Notes: generated by a model not told the origin, from the sequence alone. A stretch of DNA of 64,000 nucleotides from Bin87 sp963692995 (GCA_963692995.1 OY843611.1:434001-498000); one strand, 5' to 3'. Numbered from the stretch's first letter, positions 40,598 to 49,294 are shown. Numbers and translations are program-made.

Positions 40598-41923
40598 TTA
40601 TTTCACCGCCTCCAGGCCGGCTACCAAGGCGTCAATATCAGCCCGGGAATTCATCTCGGTGACGCAGAGGAGCATCCCATTATCAAAGCGGTCGCTCACG
40701 TCCAGTCCGCCCAGGATGTTGCGTTCCATCAACTGGCGGTTGACCTCCGCCGGCGGTTTGGGACCTGAGATGACGAACTCCTGGAAAAACTCGCCCGACT
40801 GGGGCAGGGAGTATCCGTCCAGTTTCGCGATGCCGGCGGCGGCATAGTGGGCCTTGTGATAGCACAATTGGGCAACCTGCCGCAGGCCGTGCCGCCCCAT
40901 GGCCGCCAGGTAGATGGCCGACGCCAGCGCGTACAGCGCTTCGTTGGTGCAGATGTTGGACGTGGCCCGCTCGCGACGGATGTGCTGCTCCCGGGTTTGC
41001 AGGGTGAGGACATAACCGGGGCGCCCCGCAGTATCGGTAGTGCGACCCACCAGGCGGCTGGGCATCTGGCGGATGTACTGCTGCTGGCAACTGAACAGCC
41101 CCAGGTAAGGGCCGCCAAACGAGGGCGGAATGCCTATGGGCTGTCCTTCGCCGGTTACGATGTCGGCGCCGAACTCTCCCGGGGGCCTCAGCATCCCCAT
41201 AGCCAGCGGGTCGGCGGATACCGCGAGGAGCGCGCCGTCGTCGTGAGCGGCGGCGGCCAGGCCGGCCAGGTCGTCCAGCTCGCCGTAGAAATTGGGATAC
41301 TGGGCCACGATGCCGGCAGTTGCCTCGGTAACGGCTCCGGGAGCGTCGGCGGCGGGCATGACGTCGATGGTGATGCCCTGGGCCTGGCAGTAAGTCGCAA
41401 TCACCTGCCGGTAGGCGGGGTTCACGGTGTCGCTCACGATGACCTGCTGGCGTCGGGTGACGCGGCAGGCCATGAGCACGGCCTCGGCCAGGCTGGTGGC
41501 GCCGTCGTACATGCCGGCGTTGGCGACTTCCATGCCGTAAAGGGCGCTGATCATGGTCTGGAACTCGAAGATGACTTGCAGCGTACCCTGGGATACCTCG
41601 GGCTGATAGGGGGTGTACGCAGTGAGGAACTCGCCCCGGGTCATCACCGCCTTGACGATGGCGGGAATGAAGTGGTGATAGCAGCCGGCGCCCAGGAAAG
41701 ATGGGCCGCTGGCCAGCGGACGGTTGCGCGCCGCCAGTTCGCCCAACTCCCGCTGGATTTCCAGCTCCGACATTGGCGCCGGCAGTTCCAGCGTCGGGTT
41801 GCGATAGCCGTCGGGGACGTCGGCGAACAGGTCATCAACCGCGCGCCGGCCGATGGCGGCCAGCAGTTCATCCTGCTCGGCGACGGTGTTGGGAATGTAG
41901 TGGGACTGGAAGTTGGTTACCAT
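40598..41923 (-). CDS. gcvPA: glycine dehydrogenase (decarboxylating) subunit 1
   Basis: A 441-residue subunit 1 of the two-part P-protein. The start MVTNFQSHYIPNTVAEQDELLAAIG carries the family's YIPNT motif; further landmarks are FLGAGCYHHFIPAIVKAVMTRGEFLTAYTPYQPE, GMYDGATSLAEAVLMA and REQHIRRERATSNICTNEAL. The ATG at 41923 is chosen over an upstream in-frame start at 41989 because GGAG lies about 11 bases in front and family members begin near this point. Together with GcvPB, GcvT and GcvH from this window it completes the glycine cleavage enzymes except lipoamide dehydrogenase. Confidence 0.95.
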   Translation of the reverse strand: MVTNFQSHYIPNTVAEQDELLAAIGRRAVDDLFADVPDGYRNPTLELPAPMSELEIQRELGELAARNRPLASGPSFLGAGCYHHFIPAIVKAVMTRGEFLTAYTPYQPEVSQGTLQVIFEFQTMISALYGMEVANAGMYDGATSLAEAVLMACRVTRRQQVIVSDTVNPAYRQVIATYCQAQGITIDVMPAADAPGAVTEATAGIVAQYPNFYGELDDLAGLAAAAHDDGALLAVSADPLAMGMLRPPGEFGADIVTGEGQPIGIPPSFGGPYLGLFSCQQQYIRQMPSRLVGRTTDTAGRPGYVLTLQTREQHIRRERATSNICTNEALYALASAIYLAAMGRHGLRQVAQLCYHKAHYAAAGIAKLDGYSLPQSGEFFQEFVISGPKPPAEVNRQLMERNILGGLDVSDRFDNGMLLCVTEMNSRADIDALVAGLEAVK

Positions 41924-42034
41924 TCGGGGTTGCTCCGTGACAATTGGCTCAATCATCCCAAGTAAAGGGTTGATCCGGGTCGGCGGCAATAGTTTGCGCG
42001 CGCCAGTTTGCTTTGTTCTTGAGGACTGTCAGAC

Positions 42035-42277
42035 TTATTCTAACGCGAAATGCCTCGCCCCGTGTCGGCGCGTTACGTCCGGCGAGCCAGATGGTGTCTG
42101 TTGCTGATGGGTTGTAAATGTCTTGCAATAATCCGTTGGGCAGGCACCGGGCAGAATCGATTCTAGGCGGTTCGGATGAGGATAGGCCGCGTCTTCCGCC
42201 GCCATGCGCAAGGCAGATTTGCCCACCTGCTCAATGATGTCAGGATTAGCCCGAAGGTCATTGGCGTTCAATGTCAT
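42035..42277 (-). CDS. short hypothetical protein downstream of methyltransferase, possibly truncated
   Basis: An 80-residue frame starting MTLNANDLRANPDIIEQVGK, overlapping the end of the methyltransferase gene by 20 bases in another frame. The first ~40 residues (to HPNRLESILPG) are helical and ordinary; the last ~35 (HQQQTPSGSPDVTRRHGARH) look like out-of-frame sequence. This would fit the first part of a longer gene, such as a restriction endonuclease, cut short by a frameshift or deletion. Function not assigned. Confidence 0.4.
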   Translation of the reverse strand: MTLNANDLRANPDIIEQVGKSALRMAAEDAAYPHPNRLESILPGACPTDYCKTFTTHQQQTPSGSPDVTRRHGARHFALE

Positions 42278-43229
42278 AAAGGCAGCCGTTGCGTAGCAGC
42301 AGTATTTCTCCGGCGCGTTTCTTCGCCAGCCGCGCGCTCTCCGGGCTGATGTCAAACCCCATAAACTGCCGGCCCTCCTGTATCGCGGCCAGCACCGTAG
42401 TGCCGCTGCCGACGAAACAGTCCAGTACCAAGTCGTCCGGCTCGGTGAGCAACTTTATCATACGGCGGGGCAACTCTATGGGGAACTGCGATTCGTGGGC
42501 TTGATTGGAGCGCACCGACGGGATGTTCCACACGGCGCGGGAACCCCATTCGGCCCATTCGCCGGCGTCCAGCCGCTCCCGATTCACTACGGTTATGCCC
42601 GGCTTCCAGAAAATCAGGATATGTTCAAACTCGTCAACGGCGCGGTAGGACAGGCTGTGCCAACGGCTGTTTTCCCAGCAGGGGTCTTTCACCCAGACCC
42701 GTCGGTCGTACAGGTAGAAGCCGGCGTCGGCGGCCCATTGCTCTACCAGGCCGGCGGTCAGCCGCACCCGTGTTTGCGGCGCGTACTTGCCCCCCCGCAC
42801 GTTGTTGTTTTTCAGGCGGCGGTCAATAGTCTGTTCGCTACAGCCCAGCAGGGCGGCCAGCTGGTACTTATCGAAGCCGGGGTTGGCGCGTTGGGCGGCC
42901 AGCGCCTGCTCTCGCGTGATTTTCACTTTCTTGGCGCTGACGTTATCGGCTTGGATACGCGGCATATCCGGGTCGGCAAAGGCCAGAATGTCGGCGATAT
43001 TCACGCCCAGAAAGCCGCCGGGCGCAATGACCGCAAAGTGGCCGGCAATGGTTTCCCGCAACAAGTCCGACCACGCCGCAAAGTCCAGCCCGGCCTCGTA
43101 AGACTTGCCCACATAGTAGGGCGGCGACCAGAAGCTCAGCGCGACCGATTGCGGTCGCGCCCTTTTCAGCAGCGCCCTGGCGTCGCCCTGGTAGATTTGG
43201 TCCGGCGACAGAAAATCCGATGCGGTCAT
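42258..43229 (-). CDS. DNA methyltransferase, beta-class, with HTH-like insert
   Basis: A 323-residue SAM-dependent amino-methyltransferase. The catalytic motif SPPY is at residues 35-38 (SFWSPPYYVGKSYE) and the SAM motif FVGSGTT is near the C-terminus (about 277-283), followed by FMGFDISPESARLAKKR; catalytic-before-SAM order marks the beta class. An unusual central insert, QLAALLGCSEQTIDRRLKNN (about 122-141), looks like a helix-turn-helix and may help target recognition or regulation. No clear restriction gene is adjacent (only a short frame downstream), so it may be an orphan. Start ATG at 43229. Confidence 0.87.
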   Translation of the reverse strand: MTASDFLSPDQIYQGDARALLKRARPQSVALSFWSPPYYVGKSYEAGLDFAAWSDLLRETIAGHFAVIAPGGFLGVNIADILAFADPDMPRIQADNVSAKKVKITREQALAAQRANPGFDKYQLAALLGCSEQTIDRRLKNNNVRGGKYAPQTRVRLTAGLVEQWAADAGFYLYDRRVWVKDPCWENSRWHSLSYRAVDEFEHILIFWKPGITVVNRERLDAGEWAEWGSRAVWNIPSVRSNQAHESQFPIELPRRMIKLLTEPDDLVLDCFVGSGTTVLAAIQEGRQFMGFDISPESARLAKKRAGEILLLRNGCLYDIERQ

Positions 43230-43242
43230 CGTCGCCCTACTC

Positions 43243-44448
43243 TTACGCCAGCACGCGATAGCGGTAGCTGGACTCCAGCAGGTCGCCCTCGGCGAAGCGA
43301 GTGAAGCGCAAGGGCGTCAGGTCAACGTCCCGGGCGCTGCCGTCGGCGATTAGTTCGGCCATGGCTTTGCCGATGGCCGGAGACAACTTGAAGCCGTGGC
43401 CGCTGAAACCCACCGCGCAGAACAGGCCATCCACACCGGGCACGGCGTCCAGTATGGGATGCCAGTCGGGGGTGGTGGTGAACAGGCCGGACCAGCCGCC
43501 GCGGTAGTAGCAGTTCGCCAGGCCCGGGATCCGGTGGCCCAGACGGGCCCGAGCCGATGCCGCCTCGGCAATGTCCACTCCCTGGGGATAAACGTCGGGA
43601 TCCGGCTGCTCCGCGTCGTCTCCGAACCCCATGGTGGTGAAATTGGCGCCGTCGGGTCGGAAGGAGAAAGACTGGCTGATGTCCCCTACCGTAGGATGGT
43701 GCGGCACCACTTCGACCGAGCGAGCGACCGTGGCGACCTGGTGACGCACGGGCAGCAGCGGTACGTCAACCCCGACGCCGGCCAGTAGCTGCTTTGACCA
43801 GGGGCCGGCCGCCACAATGGCGGTGTCGGTGGCGATGCGCTCGCCGTTCACGGTAGTGACGGTTTGGACGCGCCCGCCGTCCGTTGCGATGCTGGCAGCC
43901 GGGTTGCGCGTCACGATGCGGGCGCCGGCCTCCCGCGCGCGGGCCGCGTAAGCCGCGGTGACCTGATAGGGATCGGCATAGCCCGATTCCGGTTCCCAAG
44001 CCGCGCGTTCGTCATAGTGCAGGGCTACCATCGGAGCCAGGCGGGCCAAGTCGTCCCGGCTGACCACCGAGGTGGACACACCGAGTTCCTGCTGCATGGC
44101 GACGTTGCGCTCCAGGCCGCTCTGGTCAGCCTCGTTCACGACCACCAGATAGCCGGTATTCACAAAGCCCGACGTACCGCCCACCCGGGCGTCGAAATCG
44201 GCGAATACTTGCAGGCTGAGCCGGGCCAGTTGGGTGGTTATTCGGTTGGAATAGTGCATCCGGCAGATGGCTTGGGAACGGCCGGTGCTGCCGGAGCCGA
44301 TTACATCCCGTTCCAGAAGGACGGTGTTGGTGATGCCCAGCTGCGCCAGGTTGTATTGGATGGCGCAACCCATGACGCCGCCGCCGATGATGACGGCGTC
44401 CACTGCTGTGGGTATCGGGTCGCTGGGCCGGATTTCCTGAACGGTCAT
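43243..44448 (-). CDS. FAD-dependent amine oxidase, DAO family (sarcosine oxidase-like)
   Basis: A 401-residue flavoenzyme. The FAD-binding VDAVIIGGGVMGCAIQYNLA is at 16-35, followed by ERDVIGSGSTGRSQAICRMH, and the C-terminal FAD region is CAVGFSGHGFKLSPAIGKAMAELI. DAO-fold members close to sarcosine/dimethylglycine dehydrogenases or glycine oxidase share these. Its location beside gcvT (T-domain enzymes share folate chemistry with sarcosine metabolism) suggests N-methylglycine degradation, but this is inference. The ATG at 44448 is chosen; the codon at 44460 is TTG. The upstream PPOX gene ends one base before. Confidence 0.85.
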   Translation of the reverse strand: MTVQEIRPSDPIPTAVDAVIIGGGVMGCAIQYNLAQLGITNTVLLERDVIGSGSTGRSQAICRMHYSNRITTQLARLSLQVFADFDARVGGTSGFVNTGYLVVVNEADQSGLERNVAMQQELGVSTSVVSRDDLARLAPMVALHYDERAAWEPESGYADPYQVTAAYAARAREAGARIVTRNPAASIATDGGRVQTVTTVNGERIATDTAIVAAGPWSKQLLAGVGVDVPLLPVRHQVATVARSVEVVPHHPTVGDISQSFSFRPDGANFTTMGFGDDAEQPDPDVYPQGVDIAEAASARARLGHRIPGLANCYYRGGWSGLFTTTPDWHPILDAVPGVDGLFCAVGFSGHGFKLSPAIGKAMAELIADGSARDVDLTPLRFTRFAEGDLLESSYRYRVLA

Positions 44449-44449
44449 G

Positions 44450-44872
44450 TTATTGGTCAATGCCTTTCCACGACAGGACGCGGTTCACGTCGATCTCAAT
44501 GGCCACCAGCTTCTGGTCGCCCTGAGTCAAGTCGGCGGCGTCCTGTTCGCCTCTTTCATTGCCCTCGTAGCGGGAGAATATGCTGCGGACCGCTTCTTCT
44601 AGGTTGTCGCTGCGGACGGTGGCGTTGCCTTCGAGGATGACATACTGATAAGGCCATTCGTCGGTGGCAACGGAGATGGCGACCTTGGGGTTGCGGCGCA
44701 CGTTGCGGGTTTTGACGGACGAATCGCCGGAAACGACGGTGACGCGGCCGTCCGCCCACTGGTACCAAACGGGCGAAATGTGCGGAGCGCCATCTTTCCG
44801 GATGGACGCGAAGTGGGCCACGTGGGGGCCATCGAGATAGGCGTCAATCTCCTGCGGCGTCAGTCGCGGCAT
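44450..44872 (-). CDS. PPOX-class pyridoxamine phosphate oxidase-fold protein, probably F420- or flavin-binding
   Basis: A 140-residue split-barrel protein: MPRLTPQEIDAYLDGPHVAHFASIRKDGAPHISPVWYQW is the typical N-terminus, then RVTVVSGDSSVKTRNVRRNP (cofactor phosphate-binding K-R pattern), VAISVATDEWPYQYVILEGNATV and a C-terminal RVLSWK strand. This class includes FMN- and F420-dependent reductases; F420 use is plausible because the window also encodes NpdG. One base separates its stop from the DAO oxidase start, so the two genes are probably co-translated. Confidence 0.82.
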   Translation of the reverse strand: MPRLTPQEIDAYLDGPHVAHFASIRKDGAPHISPVWYQWADGRVTVVSGDSSVKTRNVRRNPKVAISVATDEWPYQYVILEGNATVRSDNLEEAVRSIFSRYEGNERGEQDAADLTQGDQKLVAIEIDVNRVLSWKGIDQ

Positions 44873-45090
44873 CGTAACCTCATCCCTCCGGTAGTGATGG
44901 CGTCGATTAGTAATGGCGTAGATTGCCCTGTTGGGACACGATAATCAAGGCGAGGCTATCATATCATACCGGTGCGCCGGGCTTGGCCTGGGGTCTTTCG
45001 GTTCGTTCCGTCGTTGCGCCCGGACCGTCTTGGGGGTATCATTATTCGGTAACGCTCCTCAAGCAAGTCTCGACACAACCGGCGCATACC

Positions 45091-46245
45091 ATGTCGACCG
45101 ATACCAACTCTGATAATCTTCGCACCGCCCTCTACCAGACCCACGTTGATCTGGGCGCCCGAATGGTGCCCTTCGGCGGCTGGGATATGCCGGTGCAATA
45201 CCGGGGCGTCATCTCCGAGGTCGCAGCGGTTCGCGCTGACGCCGGCATTTTTGACGTGTCGCACATGGGAAGGCTGCACATCGGTGGTCCCAACGCGGCC
45301 GGACTGCTGGACATCCTGCTTACCGGGTCTGCGTCATCGCTGCGGGCCGGCCGGGCTCGCTACTGTTTCGTCTGCAACGAACGGGGCGGCGTTATTGACG
45401 ATACCATCTTCTACCGGCTGGCCGACGATGAGTTTCTGCTGATCCCCAACGCCGGCAACCGCGCGGCAGTGGCGCTCTGGTTTGACCGCCAGCTGGCGCA
45501 TCACTTCGATGGCCGGGGCGTGCGGATTACCGACCGTACCATGCTTACCGGCTTGATTGCGTTGCAGGGGCCCGCCGCCGCCGGCGTAGTGGATCGGTTG
45601 TGCGAGGATTTCGCGCCGGGCGCGCGACTGCCTCGGAACCCCGGGCGAACCCCGGTTCCGTCGCTGCTGCGTCCTTTCGCCTGGGGACGGGGGCACATCG
45701 ACGGACGGCGGGTGTTCATCGGACGCACCGGCTATACCGGCGAGGACGGGTTCGAGCTGGCGATGGGTTCGTCCGATATAGCTCCCGTCTGGCAGAAGCT
45801 ATACGAAGCCGGCGCCACTCCCTGCGGGCTGGGAGCGCGGGATGTCCTGCGTTTGGAGGCCGGCCTGCCGCTGCACGGACACGAACTGACGGACACGATC
45901 ACGCCCATTGAGGCCGGCCAGGACCGCTTCGTCCGACGGGACGGCGGCTACAACGGCGCCGACGTACTGGATCATCAGCGGGTGTACGGCGCCAGGCGGC
46001 GGCTGGTGGGTCTAACTCTGCCCGGCCGCAGCGCGCCGCGAGCCGGCTACGACGTGCTGGCCGATGGCGAGGCGGTGGGCGTCGTCAGCAGCGGCACCTA
46101 CTCGCCCACGCTGGAGCGCTGTATCGCCATGGCCTTTGTGGATACGGCCCACACTGCCCCCGGTACGACCCTCACGGTGGATATTCGAGGGCGGCTGGCG
46201 GAGGCGTCCATTGTGGAACTCCCCTTCTATCAGCGTTCAGGCTAA
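45091..46245 (+). CDS. gcvT: glycine cleavage system T protein (aminomethyltransferase)
   Basis: A 384-residue tetrahydrofolate-dependent aminomethyltransferase. It has LYQTHVDLGARMVPFGGWDMPVQY (about 13-36), GIFDVSHMGRLHIGG (about 52-66), IGRTGYTGEDGFELAM (about 211-226, folate site), GLGARDVLRLEAGLPLHGHEL and the C-terminal barrel with GVVSSGTYSPTLERCIAMAFV. The ATG at 45091 is used because the upstream frame (from 44923) is not family-like. No glycine riboswitch was recognised in the 218-base leader. gcvH follows 54 bases later. The P-protein genes are on the opposite strand several kb away. Confidence 0.94.
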   Translation: MSTDTNSDNLRTALYQTHVDLGARMVPFGGWDMPVQYRGVISEVAAVRADAGIFDVSHMGRLHIGGPNAAGLLDILLTGSASSLRAGRARYCFVCNERGGVIDDTIFYRLADDEFLLIPNAGNRAAVALWFDRQLAHHFDGRGVRITDRTMLTGLIALQGPAAAGVVDRLCEDFAPGARLPRNPGRTPVPSLLRPFAWGRGHIDGRRVFIGRTGYTGEDGFELAMGSSDIAPVWQKLYEAGATPCGLGARDVLRLEAGLPLHGHELTDTITPIEAGQDRFVRRDGGYNGADVLDHQRVYGARRRLVGLTLPGRSAPRAGYDVLADGEAVGVVSSGTYSPTLERCIAMAFVDTAHTAPGTTLTVDIRGRLAEASIVELPFYQRSG

Positions 46246-46299
46246 CGTGGTGCAACTGACTAACGCGCCGACCGCAATCATTCGGAGGTATCAGTAAAG

Positions 46300-46689
46300 G
46301 TGAATCCCGATGACCGCAAATACACCCGGGAACATGAGTGGGCGCTGTTGGAGCCGGCCGGCGCCGGCACGGTGCTGGTGGGCATTACCCACTACGCCCA
46401 GGACCAGTTAGGCGACGTGGTGTACCTGGAACTGCCAACCGTAGGCGCCACCGTAGGATATTTGGCGAAGATGGGCGAGATTGAATCGGTGAAGGCCGTT
46501 TCGGATCTCTATTCCCCGGTGAGCGGCGCGGTCACCGAAGTCAACGGACGCCTGGCCCACGAACCGGAGCTGGTGAATAATGACCCCTTCGGCGAGGGAT
46601 GGATGATGCGCGTCCGCATCACCGACCCCGGCGAGCTGGATGGGTTGATGGATGCCGCCGCCTATGGCGAATACGTGGGACAGTTGTAG
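46300..46689 (+). CDS. gcvH: glycine cleavage system H protein
   Basis: A 129-residue lipoyl carrier. KYTREHEWALLEPAGAG is the family N-terminus, THYAQDQLGDVVYLELP follows, and the lipoylated Lys is K65 in GEIESVKAVSDLYSPVSG. It shuttles the aminomethyl group from P- to T-protein. The start is a GTG at 46300 with GGAGG at 46284-46288; no suitable ATG lies nearby. It is downstream of gcvT on the same strand and probably in one transcript. Confidence 0.95.
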   Translation: MNPDDRKYTREHEWALLEPAGAGTVLVGITHYAQDQLGDVVYLELPTVGATVGYLAKMGEIESVKAVSDLYSPVSGAVTEVNGRLAHEPELVNNDPFGEGWMMRVRITDPGELDGLMDAAAYGEYVGQL

Positions 46690-46719
46690 TCGGGGCGGAT
46701 ACCAGGCAGAGCGGACAAT

Positions 46720-46865
46720 TTGCGTCATTCCCGCGTTGACGTTTCTCGTCATTCCCGCGAAAGCGGGAATCCAGAATCGCCTGCTGTCGCAGAACGATTG
46801 GGTTATGGAAACGTCTGGACTCCTGCTTTTTCAGGAATGACGGAATAATCTGACGACACGTCCTA
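46720..46865. repeat. composite REP element with degenerate right hairpin
   Basis: A truncated CGTCATTCCCGCG (from about 46723) is followed by the full hairpin ATTCCCGC-GAAA-GCGGGAAT (46751-46770) and, after a spacer, a degenerate reverse hairpin TCCTG-CTTTTT-CAGGA with ATGACGG (to about 46842). The right end again runs into the TAG stop of a minus-strand gene (46863-46865), as in the elements at 32741 and 51518. Confidence 0.7.
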
Positions 46866-48530
46866 GTCAACCCGGTAGAAATCCCCTCCGCCGGTCCAGC
46901 GGATCCGCAACGCCCGACCGCCGACCACTGCGTCGAAGCGCAACCGCTCGGCGCTTGGTTCGTCCGCTGGCCCGATTTTGAACCAGCCGGACAGTTTGTC
47001 GTCGGGGTTCTGAGGGATAAGATCCTCCTCGCCGCCGTGAGGCCAGGCGAGGCGCAGGCGTCCGCGGCGCAGGATGACGCGAAAGGTGGTGAGGTAGGGC
47101 GCGTGGCTGCGGTATTGGCCGGGGAATGCTGACCATTCCTGCGGATGTGGCGCGGTGGCTTCGCTAGGCTCACTGCCCGCTCGCACATACACGTCCGGGC
47201 CGTGACGTACTTCGAGCACGGGGCCGTCAGCATCGGCATCGGCGGAACGGAACCGCAGCGGGAAGGGGTCGAACGCATCGTGGGGCGCGCAGAATACGTC
47301 GCCTGCGATATGCTCCAGATGGCAGCTACGCGCACCGGCGTCCCAACGCAGCCCATTGCCGGAAGTCCGAATCGATAAGCGCCGACCGCTGACGGCGTCC
47401 TGATATGTTCCCGCGTAACGGTCAGCGTTGGCGATGCGCGTAGGGTCGGGAACCTCGGGAGGCTCCGGCACGGGATGCTTGTCGCGTAGCGCCGCGGCGA
47501 CCCGTAGCGCGTAACGCGCCGGAGAATAAGTATCGACGCCGACTCCGTTGCAGAGGATAACGACCCCTAATCCATCCGTCTGGTCGGTGAGCATGATGGA
47601 CCGGAAACCCACGGTGCCGCCGCCGTGGCCGATAAAACGATGGCCGTCGGCGTGGTGACGGATTAGGCCGAAACCGTATCCGTAATCGTGCTGGTAGTCG
47701 CTGCCCCGGCGCACATCGATTGCCGGGGTAGTCATGCGGTCGAATGAAGCCGGGGATACGATGGCGTGAATACCGCTCCGTCCACCGTTCAACCAGAGGC
47801 GGGTATATCGGGCCATGTCTTCAGCGGTGGACGCCTGGCTGCCGTCCCCCACTGCGTATTCGGACCAGTCGCCCGGAACGAGCGGGTCTCCCCACCGGTG
47901 CGGCCGGTCGTCGTGCAACGGCACGTATCCGGTCGCCATCGGGCGACGACTGCTATGCGTGATCACCGGATCCGTGGCGGCCATGCCTAAAGGTTCCAGT
48001 ACCCGTCGGCGGATGACTTCGCCGTAGGGAAGCCCGGTTACGTCCTCCAGCAACCACCCCAGCAGCTTGTAGCCGGTGTTGGAGTAATGAAATCGGGAGC
48101 CGGGTTCCCAGGCTGCCTCAGCCTCGCGCAGGGCGTACCCTTCGTAACGAGCGGCCGGCGTGAAATCCGTTCCGGCCGGCAGGCCGGCAGTATGGCTGAG
48201 CACGTGTTTGAGGGCGATGGGCCCATGCCGGGACGGTATCGCAAACCAGGGAAGGCGAGCGCTCAACGGCGCGTCCAGGTCTAAACGACCCTCCTGGACC
48301 AGTTGCAGCAACGCCAATGCGGTCATCGACTTGCCGATGCTGCCGATCTGGAAGGTGGTGTCGGCCCGCACCGGCTGGCGAGCGGCGGCATCGCCATAAC
48401 CCAGCGAGGCCGCGTAAAGGGTCTGCTGGCGATCGGTCACCGAAATCGCCAACCCGGGAGACGGAACCGCGGCCAGCCAGTCCCGCAGGTATGCCGTCAG
48501 CGCAGAGAAGTCGGTCGGAAAGGCGGCCAT
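46863..48530 (-). CDS. serine hydrolase, class C beta-lactamase family
   Basis: A 555-residue penicillin-binding-protein-fold hydrolase. The nucleophile motif S-x-x-K is in FQIGSIGKSMTALALLQL (SIGK, about 63-66), the Tyr motif is YSNTGYKLLGW (about 148-158) and the third motif is IGHGGGTVGFRS (HGG, about 305-307). The C-terminal ~200 residues are beta-rich (YAGTYQDAVSGRRLSI and later strands), like the lipocalin-type tail of similar proteins. No signal peptide is seen. The ATG at 48530 lies just after the DnaJ-like stop (48536-48538), suggesting coupling; a TTG at 48557 is also in frame. Substrate unknown. Confidence 0.86.
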   Translation of the reverse strand: MAAFPTDFSALTAYLRDWLAAVPSPGLAISVTDRQQTLYAASLGYGDAAARQPVRADTTFQIGSIGKSMTALALLQLVQEGRLDLDAPLSARLPWFAIPSRHGPIALKHVLSHTAGLPAGTDFTPAARYEGYALREAEAAWEPGSRFHYSNTGYKLLGWLLEDVTGLPYGEVIRRRVLEPLGMAATDPVITHSSRRPMATGYVPLHDDRPHRWGDPLVPGDWSEYAVGDGSQASTAEDMARYTRLWLNGGRSGIHAIVSPASFDRMTTPAIDVRRGSDYQHDYGYGFGLIRHHADGHRFIGHGGGTVGFRSIMLTDQTDGLGVVILCNGVGVDTYSPARYALRVAAALRDKHPVPEPPEVPDPTRIANADRYAGTYQDAVSGRRLSIRTSGNGLRWDAGARSCHLEHIAGDVFCAPHDAFDPFPLRFRSADADADGPVLEVRHGPDVYVRAGSEPSEATAPHPQEWSAFPGQYRSHAPYLTTFRVILRRGRLRLAWPHGGEEDLIPQNPDDKLSGWFKIGPADEPSAERLRFDAVVGGRALRIRWTGGGDFYRVD

Positions 48531-48535
48531 CGGGT

Positions 48536-49213
48536 TCAGCCTAACAGGTGTCGCCAAAGGAAAGCGAGCGTTCGGCGCAATCCGGTATTGCGCACTTCCC
48601 GCACGGTTACGTAAATGTGACCGTGGGGTCCGCCATCAACGCCGGCGTTACCCTGACCGCGCAGCCGTAGGCGCCGGCCATCGGACATGCCGGCGGGTAT
48701 GGTAGCGTTGAGTGTGAAGTCATGGCGGAGGCGTTGCGCTCCGGCGCACCGCCAGCATTGCCCCACATCCAGCGTCTCCTCCGGTTCTTGACCCGTTCCG
48801 CGGCAACGGGGACAAGTTTCCAGGCGCACCACGGGAAATGTTTTGCGGCACCCGCGCCTGGCCTCGCGTCGGGTGATCAACACCGTGGCGGGAATGTCGT
48901 CGCCGCGCCGGGGTGAAAAGGGGCGGGAACTTGGTGGATCCACAGAGGCGGAACGACGCGGACGTTGCCGGCCCCGACTGTGGGCATCCACGCCGGTCGG
49001 GTCAGCCGTGCCGTAGATGTCGTAGTGGCGACGGCGCGTCGGATCGGACAGCGTCGCATAGGCTTCATTGATTTCCTTCATCCGGGCCTCCGCTTCCGGG
49101 TTGGAGTTGAGGTCGGGATGGTACTGACGCGCCAAGCGTCGATAGGCGGCCCGGATTTCCTCCGCCGTTGCCGCCGCCGGCACTCCCAGGATGCTGTAAC
49201 AGTCTCCGTTCAT
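48536..49213 (-). CDS. DnaJ-like protein with shortened zinc-binding domain
   Basis: A 225-residue co-chaperone-like protein. The J domain is at 1-70: DCYSILGVPAAATAEEIRAAY, then the HPD motif in ARQYHPDLNSNPEAEARMKEINEAYATLSDP. A low-complexity Ser/Arg linker follows. The zinc-binding part has only two CxxC pairs, CPRCRGTG (about 136) and CWRCAGAQR (about 154), where full DnaJ has four, and the substrate-binding part is reduced to one domain (AGMSDGRRLRLRGQGNAG, IYVTVREV). It may be a specialised J-protein rather than the housekeeping DnaJ. Start ATG at 49213. Confidence 0.85.
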   Translation of the reverse strand: MNGDCYSILGVPAAATAEEIRAAYRRLARQYHPDLNSNPEAEARMKEINEAYATLSDPTRRRHYDIYGTADPTGVDAHSRGRQRPRRSASVDPPSSRPFSPRRGDDIPATVLITRREARRGCRKTFPVVRLETCPRCRGTGQEPEETLDVGQCWRCAGAQRLRHDFTLNATIPAGMSDGRRLRLRGQGNAGVDGGPHGHIYVTVREVRNTGLRRTLAFLWRHLLG

Positions 49214-49294
49214 GGTCAGCGAACTTGCAACACGCAGAATGGCGTTTTCGGTTTGCTAATTGCCGCTATCAGTGATATTCTAGTGATGTCGGGG

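Noticed and set aside
44873..45090. Glycine riboswitch in front of gcvT
   Set aside because: The tandem-aptamer consensus stretches were not found by eye in this leader. A covariance-model search would be decisive.
46619..47356. 245-residue minus-strand frame across the gcvH end and repeat element
   Set aside because: It runs through a REP-like element and the serine hydrolase gene in a different frame; Ser/Pro/Thr-rich shadow.
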